DNA of 5,651 bases from Bacillota bacterium (GTDB lineage: Bacteria > Bacillota > Clostridia > Oscillospirales > Acutalibacteraceae), in the NCBI GenBank assembly GCA_030705695.1, contig JAUZPX010000111.1, forward strand, positions 1 to 5,651, read 5' to 3'. The position numbers and the translations under genes were made by a program. Within the stretch, counting starts at the first letter, position 1, and every line of letters begins with the position of its first letter. The notes below the pieces were generated by a model. That model was not told the origin of the DNA, ran no database searches, and saw nothing but the letters and a program-made list of their open reading frames with translations. Below are positions 1 to 5,134 of this stretch, in pieces.

Positions 1-20
1 ACAGCAATAAAACAAATATA

Positions 21-54
21 AAAAGGCTCTTTGATTTCCATCAAAGAGCCTTTT
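21..54 (-). terminator. Rho-independent terminator of the oxidoreductase gene
   Basis: A perfect 14-bp inverted repeat (21-34 with 41-54) encloses a 6-nt loop and is rich in G:C in the middle of the stem. Read on the minus strand it lies about 25 bp past the stop codon of the 79-660 gene, and its distal arm runs into a T-rich tract. Read on the plus strand the stem ends in four T followed by A, so it could also stop transcription arriving from the left. Confidence 0.9.
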
Positions 55-78
55 AAAAAAGTTTTATAAAATTGCGTT

Positions 79-660
79 TTATTGAAAATCAAAAAGTTCA
101 AGGACTTGCTTCATTTTTTCTTCAGCGTAATCACGACCACCCGACACAATATTGTCAATTTCAAAATGGCGGATAAGCTCAATGTCGCATGTTTCCAGAG
201 TATCACGAATAAAGCCGCCCGTAACAGGGCTTTTAAAGTAATCGTTATAATAACTTACTGGCGTTTGCATTGTAGTTATTACATAAGCTTTTTTGCTCGA
301 AAGTAACCCTATTATATTACCGTCATTGTCATATTTATAGGCAAATCCTGGTAACAGCACTTTGTCGCAGAAGCCCTTGAGAACAGCAGGCATTGTGCCC
401 CACCAAATAGGGAATACAAACACAAGTATGTCGCTTTTTTCAATTGCTGTCTGATATTTCCCGACAAGGCCATCGTCAAATTTACCCTGTCGCCAAAGCT
501 TTAGATCTTTTGCAGTCATAACCGGATTAAAGCCGTCTGAAACAAGGTCAATGAATTCGGCTCTTTCACCGGATTTGTTGATTTTCTCCCAAATCGCTTT
601 ACCGGCGGCAGCATTAAAACTGCCCTCATACGGGTGACAACCGATGATTAAGTAATTCAT
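79..660 (-). CDS. NAD(P)H-dependent oxidoreductase, flavodoxin-like fold (Flavodoxin_2 family)
   Basis: This is probably a cytoplasmic FMN- or FAD-binding quinone or NAD(P)H reductase of the MdaB/KefF/NQO1-like group. The 193 residues match the usual family length. The sequence starts with a beta-strand MNYLIIG followed by HPYEGSFNAA (residues 9-18), the HPxxxSxN-type flavin-phosphate loop. A second signature lies at 77-108: DILVFVFPIWWGTMPAVLKG, then DKV and GFAY, which is the FPxWWxxxPAxLKGxxDxV flavin-contact region. A TGGF segment follows at 147-150. The start at 660 is supported by an AAGGTGAGG ribosome binding site (672-680) about 11 nt upstream. The lipoprotein gene upstream is on the same strand 74 bp away, so read-through from it is possible; an extended -10 candidate also lies in the gap. 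The family is clear but the physiological substrate cannot be told from sequence. Confidence 0.9.
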   Translation of the reverse strand: MNYLIIGCHPYEGSFNAAAGKAIWEKINKSGERAEFIDLVSDGFNPVMTAKDLKLWRQGKFDDGLVGKYQTAIEKSDILVFVFPIWWGTMPAVLKGFCDKVLLPGFAYKYDNDGNIIGLLSSKKAYVITTMQTPVSYYNDYFKSPVTGGFIRDTLETCDIELIRHFEIDNIVSGGRDYAEEKMKQVLELFDFQ

Positions 661-677
661 AATATAAAAAACCTCAC

Positions 678-707
678 CTTCCCTTTTATTTTACCATAAA
701 AAGGAAG
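678..707 (-). repeat. Imperfect inverted repeat before the oxidoreductase RBS
   Basis: Arms 678-689 and 696-707 pair over 12 positions with one mismatch (C683:A702) around a 6-nt loop. Minus-strand RNA would put the AAGGGAAG side of the stem directly against the GTGAGG part of the ribosome binding site, and a TTTTTT run follows six bases later. It could be a weak terminator after the lipoprotein gene, a translation-modulating hairpin, or chance in polypurine/polypyrimidine DNA. Confidence 0.45.
688..696 (-). promoter_or_regulatory. Candidate extended -10 promoter for the oxidoreductase gene
   Basis: On the minus strand the sequence TGGTAAAAT reads as an extended -10 element (TG-N-TAAAAT), about 27 bp before the start codon at 660. 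No convincing -35 hexamer sits at the right distance. The short distance to the ribosome binding site would give a leader of about 20 nt. In AT-rich DNA this may be chance. Confidence 0.3.
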
Positions 708-734
708 TTTTATACGGAATTTTGAAAATTAGTT

Positions 735-1382
735 TTATTTTGTAGCGGCTGTTGTAGCCGGGGTTGTGCTAATGCTTTGCAAATTAGTTGCGCTTTCAGC
801 AACAGCATTACTTTCAAAACCCATAAAGGCTTTTAGAACTGCATTCTTTCGAGATTCGTTGCTTTTATCTTTACCGCTTCCCTGAGCTTTGCTGTCATTG
901 TAAATTAACATGTATTTTCCACTGTAAGTTAGGTAAACATTTTGTACTGTGCCAATGTCAAGCATATTAAAAGAGCTGCTCTTTTTTACTTGATCAATAA
1001 TATTTTTTGCGGTTGAGTCTAAATTGCTCGGATCGTAACGATAAAGCTCAACAGAAACATTAGAACTGTTGAATGAAAATTGATATCGCCAACCTTCGGC
1101 AGCTCCAATAGTTGCAGCCGACATGTTCTTTGTAACTTCACCTGATAAAAATCCGCAGTCAAGAAGATAAGTTGCAAGCCCCTCGATGTCGTTTTTATAT
1201 TGTGTTTTTGTATGACCGTCCGGTAATGTTGCCAGTTGCTTCCCGACAGGAACAGTAGTGAAATGAGCACTTTCATCAGAAGTTAATGTCGATCCTGTAT
1301 TCATATGAGCAGGCTGTGAAGAACAGGATGTAAAACAACAAGCCATTGCGGCAATCAATACTAAAAGTAATATTCTTTTCAT
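735..1382 (-). CDS. Putative lipoprotein of unknown function
   Basis: I do not recognise the family of this 215-residue protein. It starts MKR and continues with a hydrophobic stretch (residues 4-17) ending in the lipobox-like FTSC, with Cys20 as the likely lipidated residue, so it should be exported and anchored to the outer face of the membrane. After a Ser/Thr-rich linker (about 21-45), residues 58-165 look like a compact mixed alpha/beta domain with a YLTYSGKYMLIYN strand pair near 149-161. A helical segment AVLKAFMGF follows at 181-189, and the tail is rich in Ser, Thr and Ala. The start is fixed by a GGAGG ribosome binding site (1388-1392) 5 nt upstream of ATG. A good sigma-A promoter lies at 1421-1449. 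No terminator separates it clearly from the oxidoreductase gene downstream. The lipoprotein call is solid; any function would be a guess. Confidence 0.8.
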   Translation of the reverse strand: MKRILLLVLIAAMACCFTSCSSQPAHMNTGSTLTSDESAHFTTVPVGKQLATLPDGHTKTQYKNDIEGLATYLLDCGFLSGEVTKNMSAATIGAAEGWRYQFSFNSSNVSVELYRYDPSNLDSTAKNIIDQVKKSSSFNMLDIGTVQNVYLTYSGKYMLIYNDSKAQGSGKDKSNESRKNAVLKAFMGFESNAVAESATNLQSISTTPATTAATK

Positions 1383-1420
1383 TATTTCCTCCAGGTAAAA
1401 TCATTTACATTGCGATAAAC

Positions 1421-1449
1421 ATTATACCCTATTTTCAAATTCAATTCAA
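1421..1449 (-). promoter_or_regulatory. Sigma-A-type promoter for the lipoprotein gene
   Basis: On the minus strand there is TTGAAT (1444-1449), a 17-bp spacer and a perfect TATAAT (1421-1426). The predicted start of transcription is near 1414, giving a leader of about 30 nt with the GGAGG site in it. It overlaps the divergent plus-strand promoter. Confidence 0.75.
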
Positions 1450-1460
1450 TAGTATATAAT
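1432..1460 (+). promoter_or_regulatory. Sigma-A-type promoter for the TtcA-like/LprI-like operon
   Basis: A perfect TATAAT (1455-1460) is preceded by a 17-bp spacer and a weaker TTTTCA -35 (1432-1437, 4 of 6 matches). Transcription would start near 1467, about 37 nt before the ATG at 1504, leaving the AAGGAG site (1492-1497) in the leader. Its -35 lies inside the spacer of the opposing promoter. Confidence 0.65.
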
Positions 1461-1503
1461 AGATTCCTAAATTAATTAAGTATGCAAATGTAAGGAGAAT
1501 GTC

Positions 1504-2217
1504 ATGACACAGCAGTTAATCGGGAAAATGCGTGCCGCTGTGGAGCGTTACAATATGATTGAAAAGGGTGATTGTGTAGCGGTTGGTGTTTCGGGCGGCA
1601 AGGATTCGCTTTTCCTTCTCTACGGCCTTAGCAAGCTTTCAGAATATTACCCTGAAACTTTTAAAGTTAAAGCACTTACTGTCGACCCATGTTTTAACAA
1701 TGAGCAAACAGATTACTCGAAGATTCAAGATTTTTGCAATGAACTGGGCATAGAACTGATTATCAAACGCAGTGAATTGTCGAAAATCATTTTTGAGGAC
1801 CGAAATGAAAAAAGCCCTTGCTCACTTTGCGCAAGAATGCGACGAGGAATCCTTCATAACATGGCAAAGGAAAACGGATGCAATCGTATTGCTCTCGGGC
1901 ATCATTATGACGATGCCGTTGAAACGTTTTTTATGAATATCTTAAACGGAGGAACAATAAGCTGCTTTTCTCCTAAGTCGTATCTTTCAATAAAAGATTT
2001 GTGGCTGATTCGTCCCATGATTTTCATTGAGGAAAAAGAGATAGTTCAGATTTCAAGAAAGCTTTCGCTTCCAATTTCAAAAAGCAAATGTCCCGTTGAC
2101 GGAAAAACCGAGCGCCAAAGCACAAAAGAATTAATTTCTGATCTTTCAAAGAAATACCCCGATTTAAAAGCGAAGGTTATGGGGGCAATGCAACGTGGGG
2201 AAATCAGCGGCTGGTGA
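1504..2217 (+). CDS. TtcA/TilS-family PP-loop ATPase, probable tRNA 2-thiocytidine biosynthesis protein
   Basis: This is an N-type ATP pyrophosphatase that probably adenylates a tRNA base before sulfur insertion (2-thiocytidine at position 32 in characterised TtcA enzymes). The PP-loop SGGKDS is at residues 30-35 after a beta-strand. CSLC at 106-109, followed by RMRRGIL, is the CxxC that with a third Cys binds an Fe-S cluster in TtcA; Cys196 in KCPVDGKTERQ is well placed as that third ligand. GHHYDDAVETFFMNIL at 132-147 is the conserved GHHxDDxxET segment of the family. The length of 237 residues is shorter than E. coli TtcA (just over 300), as I would expect for compact Gram-positive homologues. 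The start is set by AAGGAG (1492-1497), 6 nt before ATG. The lipoprotein gene downstream follows 38 bp later, probably in one transcript. The family is certain; the exact tRNA target is inferred. Confidence 0.88.
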   Translation: MTQQLIGKMRAAVERYNMIEKGDCVAVGVSGGKDSLFLLYGLSKLSEYYPETFKVKALTVDPCFNNEQTDYSKIQDFCNELGIELIIKRSELSKIIFEDRNEKSPCSLCARMRRGILHNMAKENGCNRIALGHHYDDAVETFFMNILNGGTISCFSPKSYLSIKDLWLIRPMIFIEEKEIVQISRKLSLPISKSKCPVDGKTERQSTKELISDLSKKYPDLKAKVMGAMQRGEISGW

Positions 2218-2244
2218 GCCTAAATCATTTTTATATAGTCAATC

Positions 2245-2249
2245 GGAGG
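2245..2249 (+). promoter_or_regulatory. RBS deciding the start of the LprI-like gene
   Basis: GGAGG lies 6 nt before the ATG at 2256. The same frame is also open from a GTG at 2214, which overlaps the stop of the TtcA-like gene. That GTG would add 14 residues ahead of a textbook MKK signal peptide and has no comparable site, so 2256 is the better start. Confidence 0.8.
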
Positions 2250-2255
2250 TTATTT

Positions 2256-2864
2256 ATGAAGAAACATCAAGCATTCATTTGTATATTTATTTTTATAATA
2301 TTTTTTATGTCTTCTTGTAAAAATAATCAACAATATATTTTTAGCTCAAATTCGAAAGTTGCAGAATCTTTAACAATATCTTCTATCAATTCAGTAAATA
2401 AAAATATGCAAAAACTGCCGTTTTCAGATTATAGTTGCGAGTTAGGGAAAAACATTGAAAGTTTTATGGAAACAATAAAAAATAATCCTATTGATATTGC
2501 TTATCTAAATGATGAAAACACTTTAGATAAAAATAAAATTACAGCACAGAATCAGGCGGATTTGCTTAATAAATACAGCAAAATATGGGAAAATGAGATG
2601 AACAATGTTTTGTCTAAAATTCGCTCAAAATGTACCGGGCAAGCACTTGCTTCAATAAATTCTTCGCAAAATTCATGGCTAAAACATAATGGAGATGAGG
2701 GAATATTACAGTATCAAACACTGCTTAATTCAGTAGGGCAAGGATCCGGCAATGGAATAATAACAGCTACTGCGGAAGTGGATAGAATCAGGCACAGAAC
2801 ATTTGAACTGGCTGAATATTATACCTATTTATATAAAGAAAATTATGTATTCAGATATAGATAA
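2256..2864 (+). CDS. Putative lipoprotein with LprI-like (DUF1311) domain
   Basis: This 202-residue exported protein starts MKK, has a very hydrophobic core (residues 6-18) and a lipobox-like MSSC with Cys21 as the probable lipidated residue. After a Ser/Asn-rich linker, residues 98-195 resemble the LprI/DUF1311 domain: a helix around DLLNKYSKIWENEMNNVLSK, a QNSWLKHNGDE segment (138-148, matching the family's W-containing motif), a Gly-rich loop GQGSGNG (161-167), and DRIRHRTFELAEYY (176-189), matching the Arg-rich terminal helix with its R-x-x-E-L pattern. Members of this family include a mycobacterial lysozyme-inhibitor lipoprotein; an inhibitory role here is inference. The usual paired cysteines of the domain are not obvious, although Cys61 and Cys126 are present. 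The gene sits 38 bp behind the TtcA-like gene with its own strong RBS, probably co-transcribed. Its coding sequence is visibly AT-richer than that of its upstream neighbour. Confidence 0.75.
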   Translation: MKKHQAFICIFIFIIFFMSSCKNNQQYIFSSNSKVAESLTISSINSVNKNMQKLPFSDYSCELGKNIESFMETIKNNPIDIAYLNDENTLDKNKITAQNQADLLNKYSKIWENEMNNVLSKIRSKCTGQALASINSSQNSWLKHNGDEGILQYQTLLNSVGQGSGNGIITATAEVDRIRHRTFELAEYYTYLYKENYVFRYR

Positions 2865-2870
2865 TTACGA

Positions 2871-2895
2871 AAGCCCCGAGAAAATCTCGGGGCTT
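2871..2895. terminator. Candidate bidirectional terminator between convergent genes
   Basis: A perfect GC-rich inverted repeat (2871-2881 with 2885-2895, AAGCCCCGAGA on the left arm) with a 3-nt loop stands out in AT-rich DNA. It lies 6 bp after the plus-strand stop at 2864 and 14 bp past the minus-strand stop at 2910. The T-tract is poor in both directions: CTT then AAAAA on plus, CTTT then CGTAATT on minus. The stem is strong, but termination may be incomplete or may use the adjacent inverted repeat as well. Confidence 0.75.
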
Positions 2896-2909
2896 AAAAA
2901 CTGCAAATA

Positions 2910-4031
2910 TCAGTTTAAAATATAAACTGCAACATTTTGTCTGCCGAAGTTTATGCATTGGGAAGTGGAAGGGAAGTAACAATCAACAAGTGCAGATCCG
3001 TCCATTAAGGCACCGCCTGTATCAACTGCTGTGGCATAGCCATAGCAAACGTTTCCGTTTTGATTTGTTATATAAAGCTTAGACCCATATGGGATTACAT
3101 TTGGGTTAACAGCAACTCCGCCTACATAAACAGGAACGCCTGTGGATGTTAGCGCGCCTTCGTCCGAACTATAGGCTGTACCGCTTCCGTAAATAACTTT
3201 TTTGTAAGAGACCTTATTTCCCTTTGAATCAACTAAGGTACCGCCTTTAACGCTAAGCCCAGTCTTAATTTGGCTATTGCTGCAAGACTTTACAGCTGGC
3301 TTTTGTTTTGTACCAACCAAAATGACTTTATTAACAGGCTTTATAATTACGTTTGTACTAACAGTTGCTTTCTTACCATTCACTGCTTTATTAGAGCAAA
3401 CAACTTCCTGCTGCCCGTTTTGCCCGTTTGCTTGTACTTTAGTTGTACCCACATACAAAGCAGATGTTTTTTGTTTAATGATTTTATAAGGAACTGTTTT
3501 TACTTTAGATGTGTTATCAATGTTTGCACGAGTAATGGTCAGGTTCATACCGTTGCTTGTTGAAGCAGTAAACGGAACACTTGTGACATCGCCAGAGTAG
3601 ATTTTAACACCTAAATAATCGAGAGCATCCTGAACGGTACCGCTTGGAACTGATACTGCCATAGTTACACCATCAAGCTTCAAGTTCATTGTAATAATGC
3701 CGGAGACAGTAATTTGCATATCATTTGCAAGTGATGCATTTACGTCAGGATAAACTTTATCGTTTTTATTAATTGTTATATTAGCGGATTTCAATGCATC
3801 TGCTACTTTAGCGGTATTCGGAACTTTAACTTGCTGTGTTTTACCATTTGCGAATACTGAAACGGTAAATTCTTTGTTATCTGTTGAAATAGTTATATTG
3901 TTTTTTTCATCATTAGTGTTAATTGATTTTGTTAAAGCAGTTACAGTAATGATCGATCCAATTACGATCATAATCATCAGCACGAATGCAAAAGCACGTC
4001 GACCGACTTTCTGCTTTAGAATTTTTGTCAT
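2910..4031 (-). CDS. Membrane-anchored cell-wall protein with DUF348 x2, G5 and 3D domains (YabE-like)
   Basis: This is an extracytoplasmic protein expected to act on or bind peptidoglycan; 3D domains resemble the catalytic barrel of MltA-type lytic transglycosylases. A basic N-terminus (KILKQKVGRR) precedes one transmembrane segment at about residues 13-33, probably an uncleaved anchor. Two DUF348 repeats follow (about 54-110 and 112-168), then a G5 domain (about 170-242, ending KVILVGTK) and a linker. The C-terminal 3D domain (about 280-372) contains GTAYSSDEG, AVNPNVIPYGSKLYI, AVDTGG and ALVDCYF, and ends FGRQNVAVYIL. Two of the three signature aspartates are present (Asp337 and Asp350); the first, usually in VDP, is Asn309. 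Five cysteines (212, 250, 329, 351, 359) are predicted to lie outside the membrane. The start is supported by AAGGAG (4040-4045) 8 nt upstream, and a consensus promoter lies at 4167-4195. The domain architecture matches B. subtilis YabE and related Rpf/Sps-like proteins; enzymatic activity is inferred. Confidence 0.9.
   Translation of the reverse strand: MTKILKQKVGRRAFAFVLMIMIVIGSIITVTALTKSINTNDEKNNITISTDNKEFTVSVFANGKTQQVKVPNTAKVADALKSANITINKNDKVYPDVNASLANDMQITVSGIITMNLKLDGVTMAVSVPSGTVQDALDYLGVKIYSGDVTSVPFTASTSNGMNLTITRANIDNTSKVKTVPYKIIKQKTSALYVGTTKVQANGQNGQQEVVCSNKAVNGKKATVSTNVIIKPVNKVILVGTKQKPAVKSCSNSQIKTGLSVKGGTLVDSKGNKVSYKKVIYGSGTAYSSDEGALTSTGVPVYVGGVAVNPNVIPYGSKLYITNQNGNVCYGYATAVDTGGALMDGSALVDCYFPSTSQCINFGRQNVAVYILN
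2911..2929 (-). repeat. Small inverted repeat spanning the 3D gene's stop codon region
   Basis: CAGTTTA (2911-2917) and TAAACTG (2923-2929) form a 7-bp stem with a 5-nt loop, lying over the last codons of the 3D protein gene. On the minus strand a run of five T follows about 12 nt later, just before the GC-rich hairpin. It may assist 3'-end formation or may be incidental. Confidence 0.4.
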
Positions 4032-4160
4032 GAATAGAACTCCTTACAATTTGCAATAAATTTAACTTAAATTGCCACAAAAATGTTACTTGTTGTTACT
4101 TTTTGAAGCAAGAAAAAAATCGAAGAAAAATATAATTGCATATTTAATGTTTATCCCATG
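4032..4160 (-). other. Predicted 5' leader of the 3D-protein transcript
   Basis: From the predicted start near 4160 the transcript would run about 130 nt before the ATG at 4031. The leader is very AT-rich, has no obvious stable fold and carries a duplicated GTAACA motif (minus strand) at 4084-4099. It ends in the AAGGAG ribosome binding site at 4040-4045. I do not recognise a riboswitch in it. Confidence 0.5.
4084..4099. repeat. Tandem TGTTAC hexamers, WalR-box-like
   Basis: TGTTAC occurs at 4084-4089 and 4094-4099, separated by 4 bp. The WalR response regulator of Firmicutes, which controls many cell-wall hydrolase genes, binds TGTWAH-N5-TGTWAH. Both hexamers fit, but the spacing is one base short. 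The pair lies about 60-75 bp downstream of the predicted start of transcription, where a bound protein would more likely block than activate. A second pair, TGTTAC-N4-TATTAC, lies at 4344-4359. Confidence 0.35.
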
Positions 4161-4166
4161 GTTGTT

Positions 4167-4195
4167 ATTATAGGTGAGTTTGTGGTGAATGTCAA
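4167..4195 (-). promoter_or_regulatory. Perfect-consensus sigma-A promoter for the 3D-protein gene
   Basis: Read on the minus strand, TTGACA (4190-4195), a 17-bp spacer and TATAAT (4167-4172) match the housekeeping consensus at all twelve positions. The DNA upstream of the -35 is AT-rich, which may act as an UP element. The predicted start of transcription is near 4160. No other gene lies between it and the 3D protein. Confidence 0.85.
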
Positions 4196-4656
4196 ATAAT
4201 TACAGAGAGGTTTTTTGTATAATATGACTAAAACCACGGCTAAATTTACCAATAATTAGCAAAACAAAAGGAAAAAATCGTTTTAAAAGAATTATCTACC
4301 AGATTTTTCTGTGCAAAATGCAGAAATCAATAAATTACAAATTTGTTACTAATTATTACATTTGTGTATTAATTCAAATAGTGTGCATTTTAGGCTGTTT
4401 AAAAAGTAAAACTAAAAAAAGAACTGGCATTAAATCTTATTTTTTATAATTAATCCAATTACACAGGTTCAATGTAATTACTAGTTTATTTATAAAACTT
4501 CTCACCTGCCTTTTGTATTTGAGCTATCAAAACAATGGGTTATTAATAAATAATATTATTTTTTATCAAAATGGTTACAAAGTTTGTAATCTCTTTATAT
4601 TATAATGTCCTAAAAATTCAAATTATACCCAATGTCCGAAATTTTTCCAAAAAAAA
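4196..4656. other. AT-rich non-coding region with TTACA/TGTAA repeats
   Basis: About 460 bp without a credible gene on either strand; open frames are short and lack ribosome binding sites. It holds several small symmetric elements. ATTACAAATTTGT (4334-4346) and ATTACATTTGT (4355-4365) are spaced 21 bp apart. AATTACA-N9-TGTAATT lies at 4457-4479, and a perfect 15-bp palindrome TTACAAA-G-TTTGTAA at 4575-4589. TTTCTG/CAGAAA arms lie at 4306-4326, and AATGTCC is repeated at 4604 and 4631. A plus-strand TATAAT at 4601-4606 has no matching -35 and no gene downstream. The region may be operator DNA for the 3D gene or simply degenerate spacer. Confidence 0.6.
4575..4589. repeat. 15-bp perfect palindrome, possible operator
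   Basis: TTACAAA and TTTGTAA flank a single central G, the size and symmetry of a dimeric transcription-factor site. It sits 11 bp upstream of a plus-strand TATAAT (4601-4606) but more than 370 bp from the 3D gene promoter. No regulator gene is in the window, so the binding protein is unknown. Confidence 0.4.
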
Positions 4657-4690
4657 TCCCCCTTGCAGTATAAACAACCTGCAAGGGAGA
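4649..4690 (-). terminator. Rho-independent terminator of the rplM-rpsI operon
   Basis: Arms 4657-4668 and 4679-4690 form a 12-bp stem with one T:G wobble and a 10-nt loop. On the minus strand it is followed directly by eight T (4649-4656). It lies 22 bp after the rpsI stop codon and shows that S9 is the last gene of the operon. Confidence 0.93.
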
Positions 4691-4712
4691 TAAAATATTT
4701 TTGAAATGAAAA

Positions 4713-5114
4713 TTAACGTTTGCTGAATTGCGGTGCACGACGTGCGGCTTTGAGTCCGTACTTCTTACGCTCTTTCATACGTGGATCACGTGTTAAGAAG
4801 CCTGCTTTCTTAAGCTTAAGACGAAGTGATTCGCTGTCATATTGAAGCAATGCTCTTGAAATACCGTGGCGAATAGCACCGGCTTGACCAGTAACTCCGC
4901 CGCCAGCTACACGGCAAATAACGTCGAATTTCTCGCCTGTTTCAGTTAAGGCAAGGGGCTGACGAACAATAAGTTTCAATGTTTCAAGACCGAAATAATC
5001 ATCGATATCTCTGTCGTTAATTGTGATTTTGCCTGTGCCCTGATATAATCTGACTCTTGCTACAGAGCTTTTTCTTCTTCCTGTTCCGTAGAAAAACGGT
5101 GTCTTATCGTACAT
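4713..5114 (-). CDS. rpsI: 30S ribosomal protein S9
   Basis: This 133-residue protein of the small ribosomal subunit head is recognisable end to end. It starts with FYGTGRRKSSVARVRL (residues 8-23), has the family signature GGGVTGQAGAIRHGISRALL at 71-90, and ends in a basic tail RRAPQFSKR whose last residues reach the P-site tRNA in known ribosome structures. Its length is normal. The start at 5114 has a GGGAG-containing ribosome binding site (5123-5127) 8 nt upstream. The gene lies 20 bp after rplM, the standard bacterial pairing, and is followed by the terminator at 4649-4690. Confidence 0.98.
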   Translation of the reverse strand: MYDKTPFFYGTGRRKSSVARVRLYQGTGKITINDRDIDDYFGLETLKLIVRQPLALTETGEKFDVICRVAGGGVTGQAGAIRHGISRALLQYDSESLRLKLKKAGFLTRDPRMKERKKYGLKAARRAPQFSKR

Positions 5115-5134
5115 TATTATAGCTCCCTTCCTTA

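Noticed and set aside
718..730. AATTTT-G-AAAATT palindrome after the lipoprotein stop as a terminator
   Set aside because: The stem is made only of A:T pairs and would be unstable; no suitable T-tract follows.
2214..2255. A GTG start at 2214 overlapping the TtcA-like stop
   Set aside because: It would place 14 extra residues in front of a classical lipoprotein signal peptide; the ATG at 2256 has GGAGG at ideal distance.
3270..3563. Open frames on the plus strand inside the 3D gene (97 and 70 codons), and similar ones at 82-306, 3874-4059 and 5276-5590
   Set aside because: They lie antisense to well-supported genes, have no convincing ribosome binding site and encode no recognisable domain. 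The same holds for the 85-codon frame at 1019-1276, which is an alternate frame of the lipoprotein gene.
4032..4160. Possible c-di-AMP or other riboswitch in the 3D gene leader, since wall hydrolase genes often carry one
   Set aside because: The leader is almost free of G:C-rich helices and shows none of the conserved core segments I would expect.
4224..4259. An 11-codon open frame behind a GAGAGG sequence on the plus strand
   Set aside because: The spacing to the purine run is about 13 nt, there is no gene downstream for it to lead, and the nearby TATAAT has no -35.
4443..4472. A second minus-strand promoter (TTGAAC, 18 bp, TATAAA)
   Set aside because: It is weaker than the perfect promoter at 4167-4195 and would make a leader of about 400 nt; such matches are expected by chance in DNA this AT-rich.
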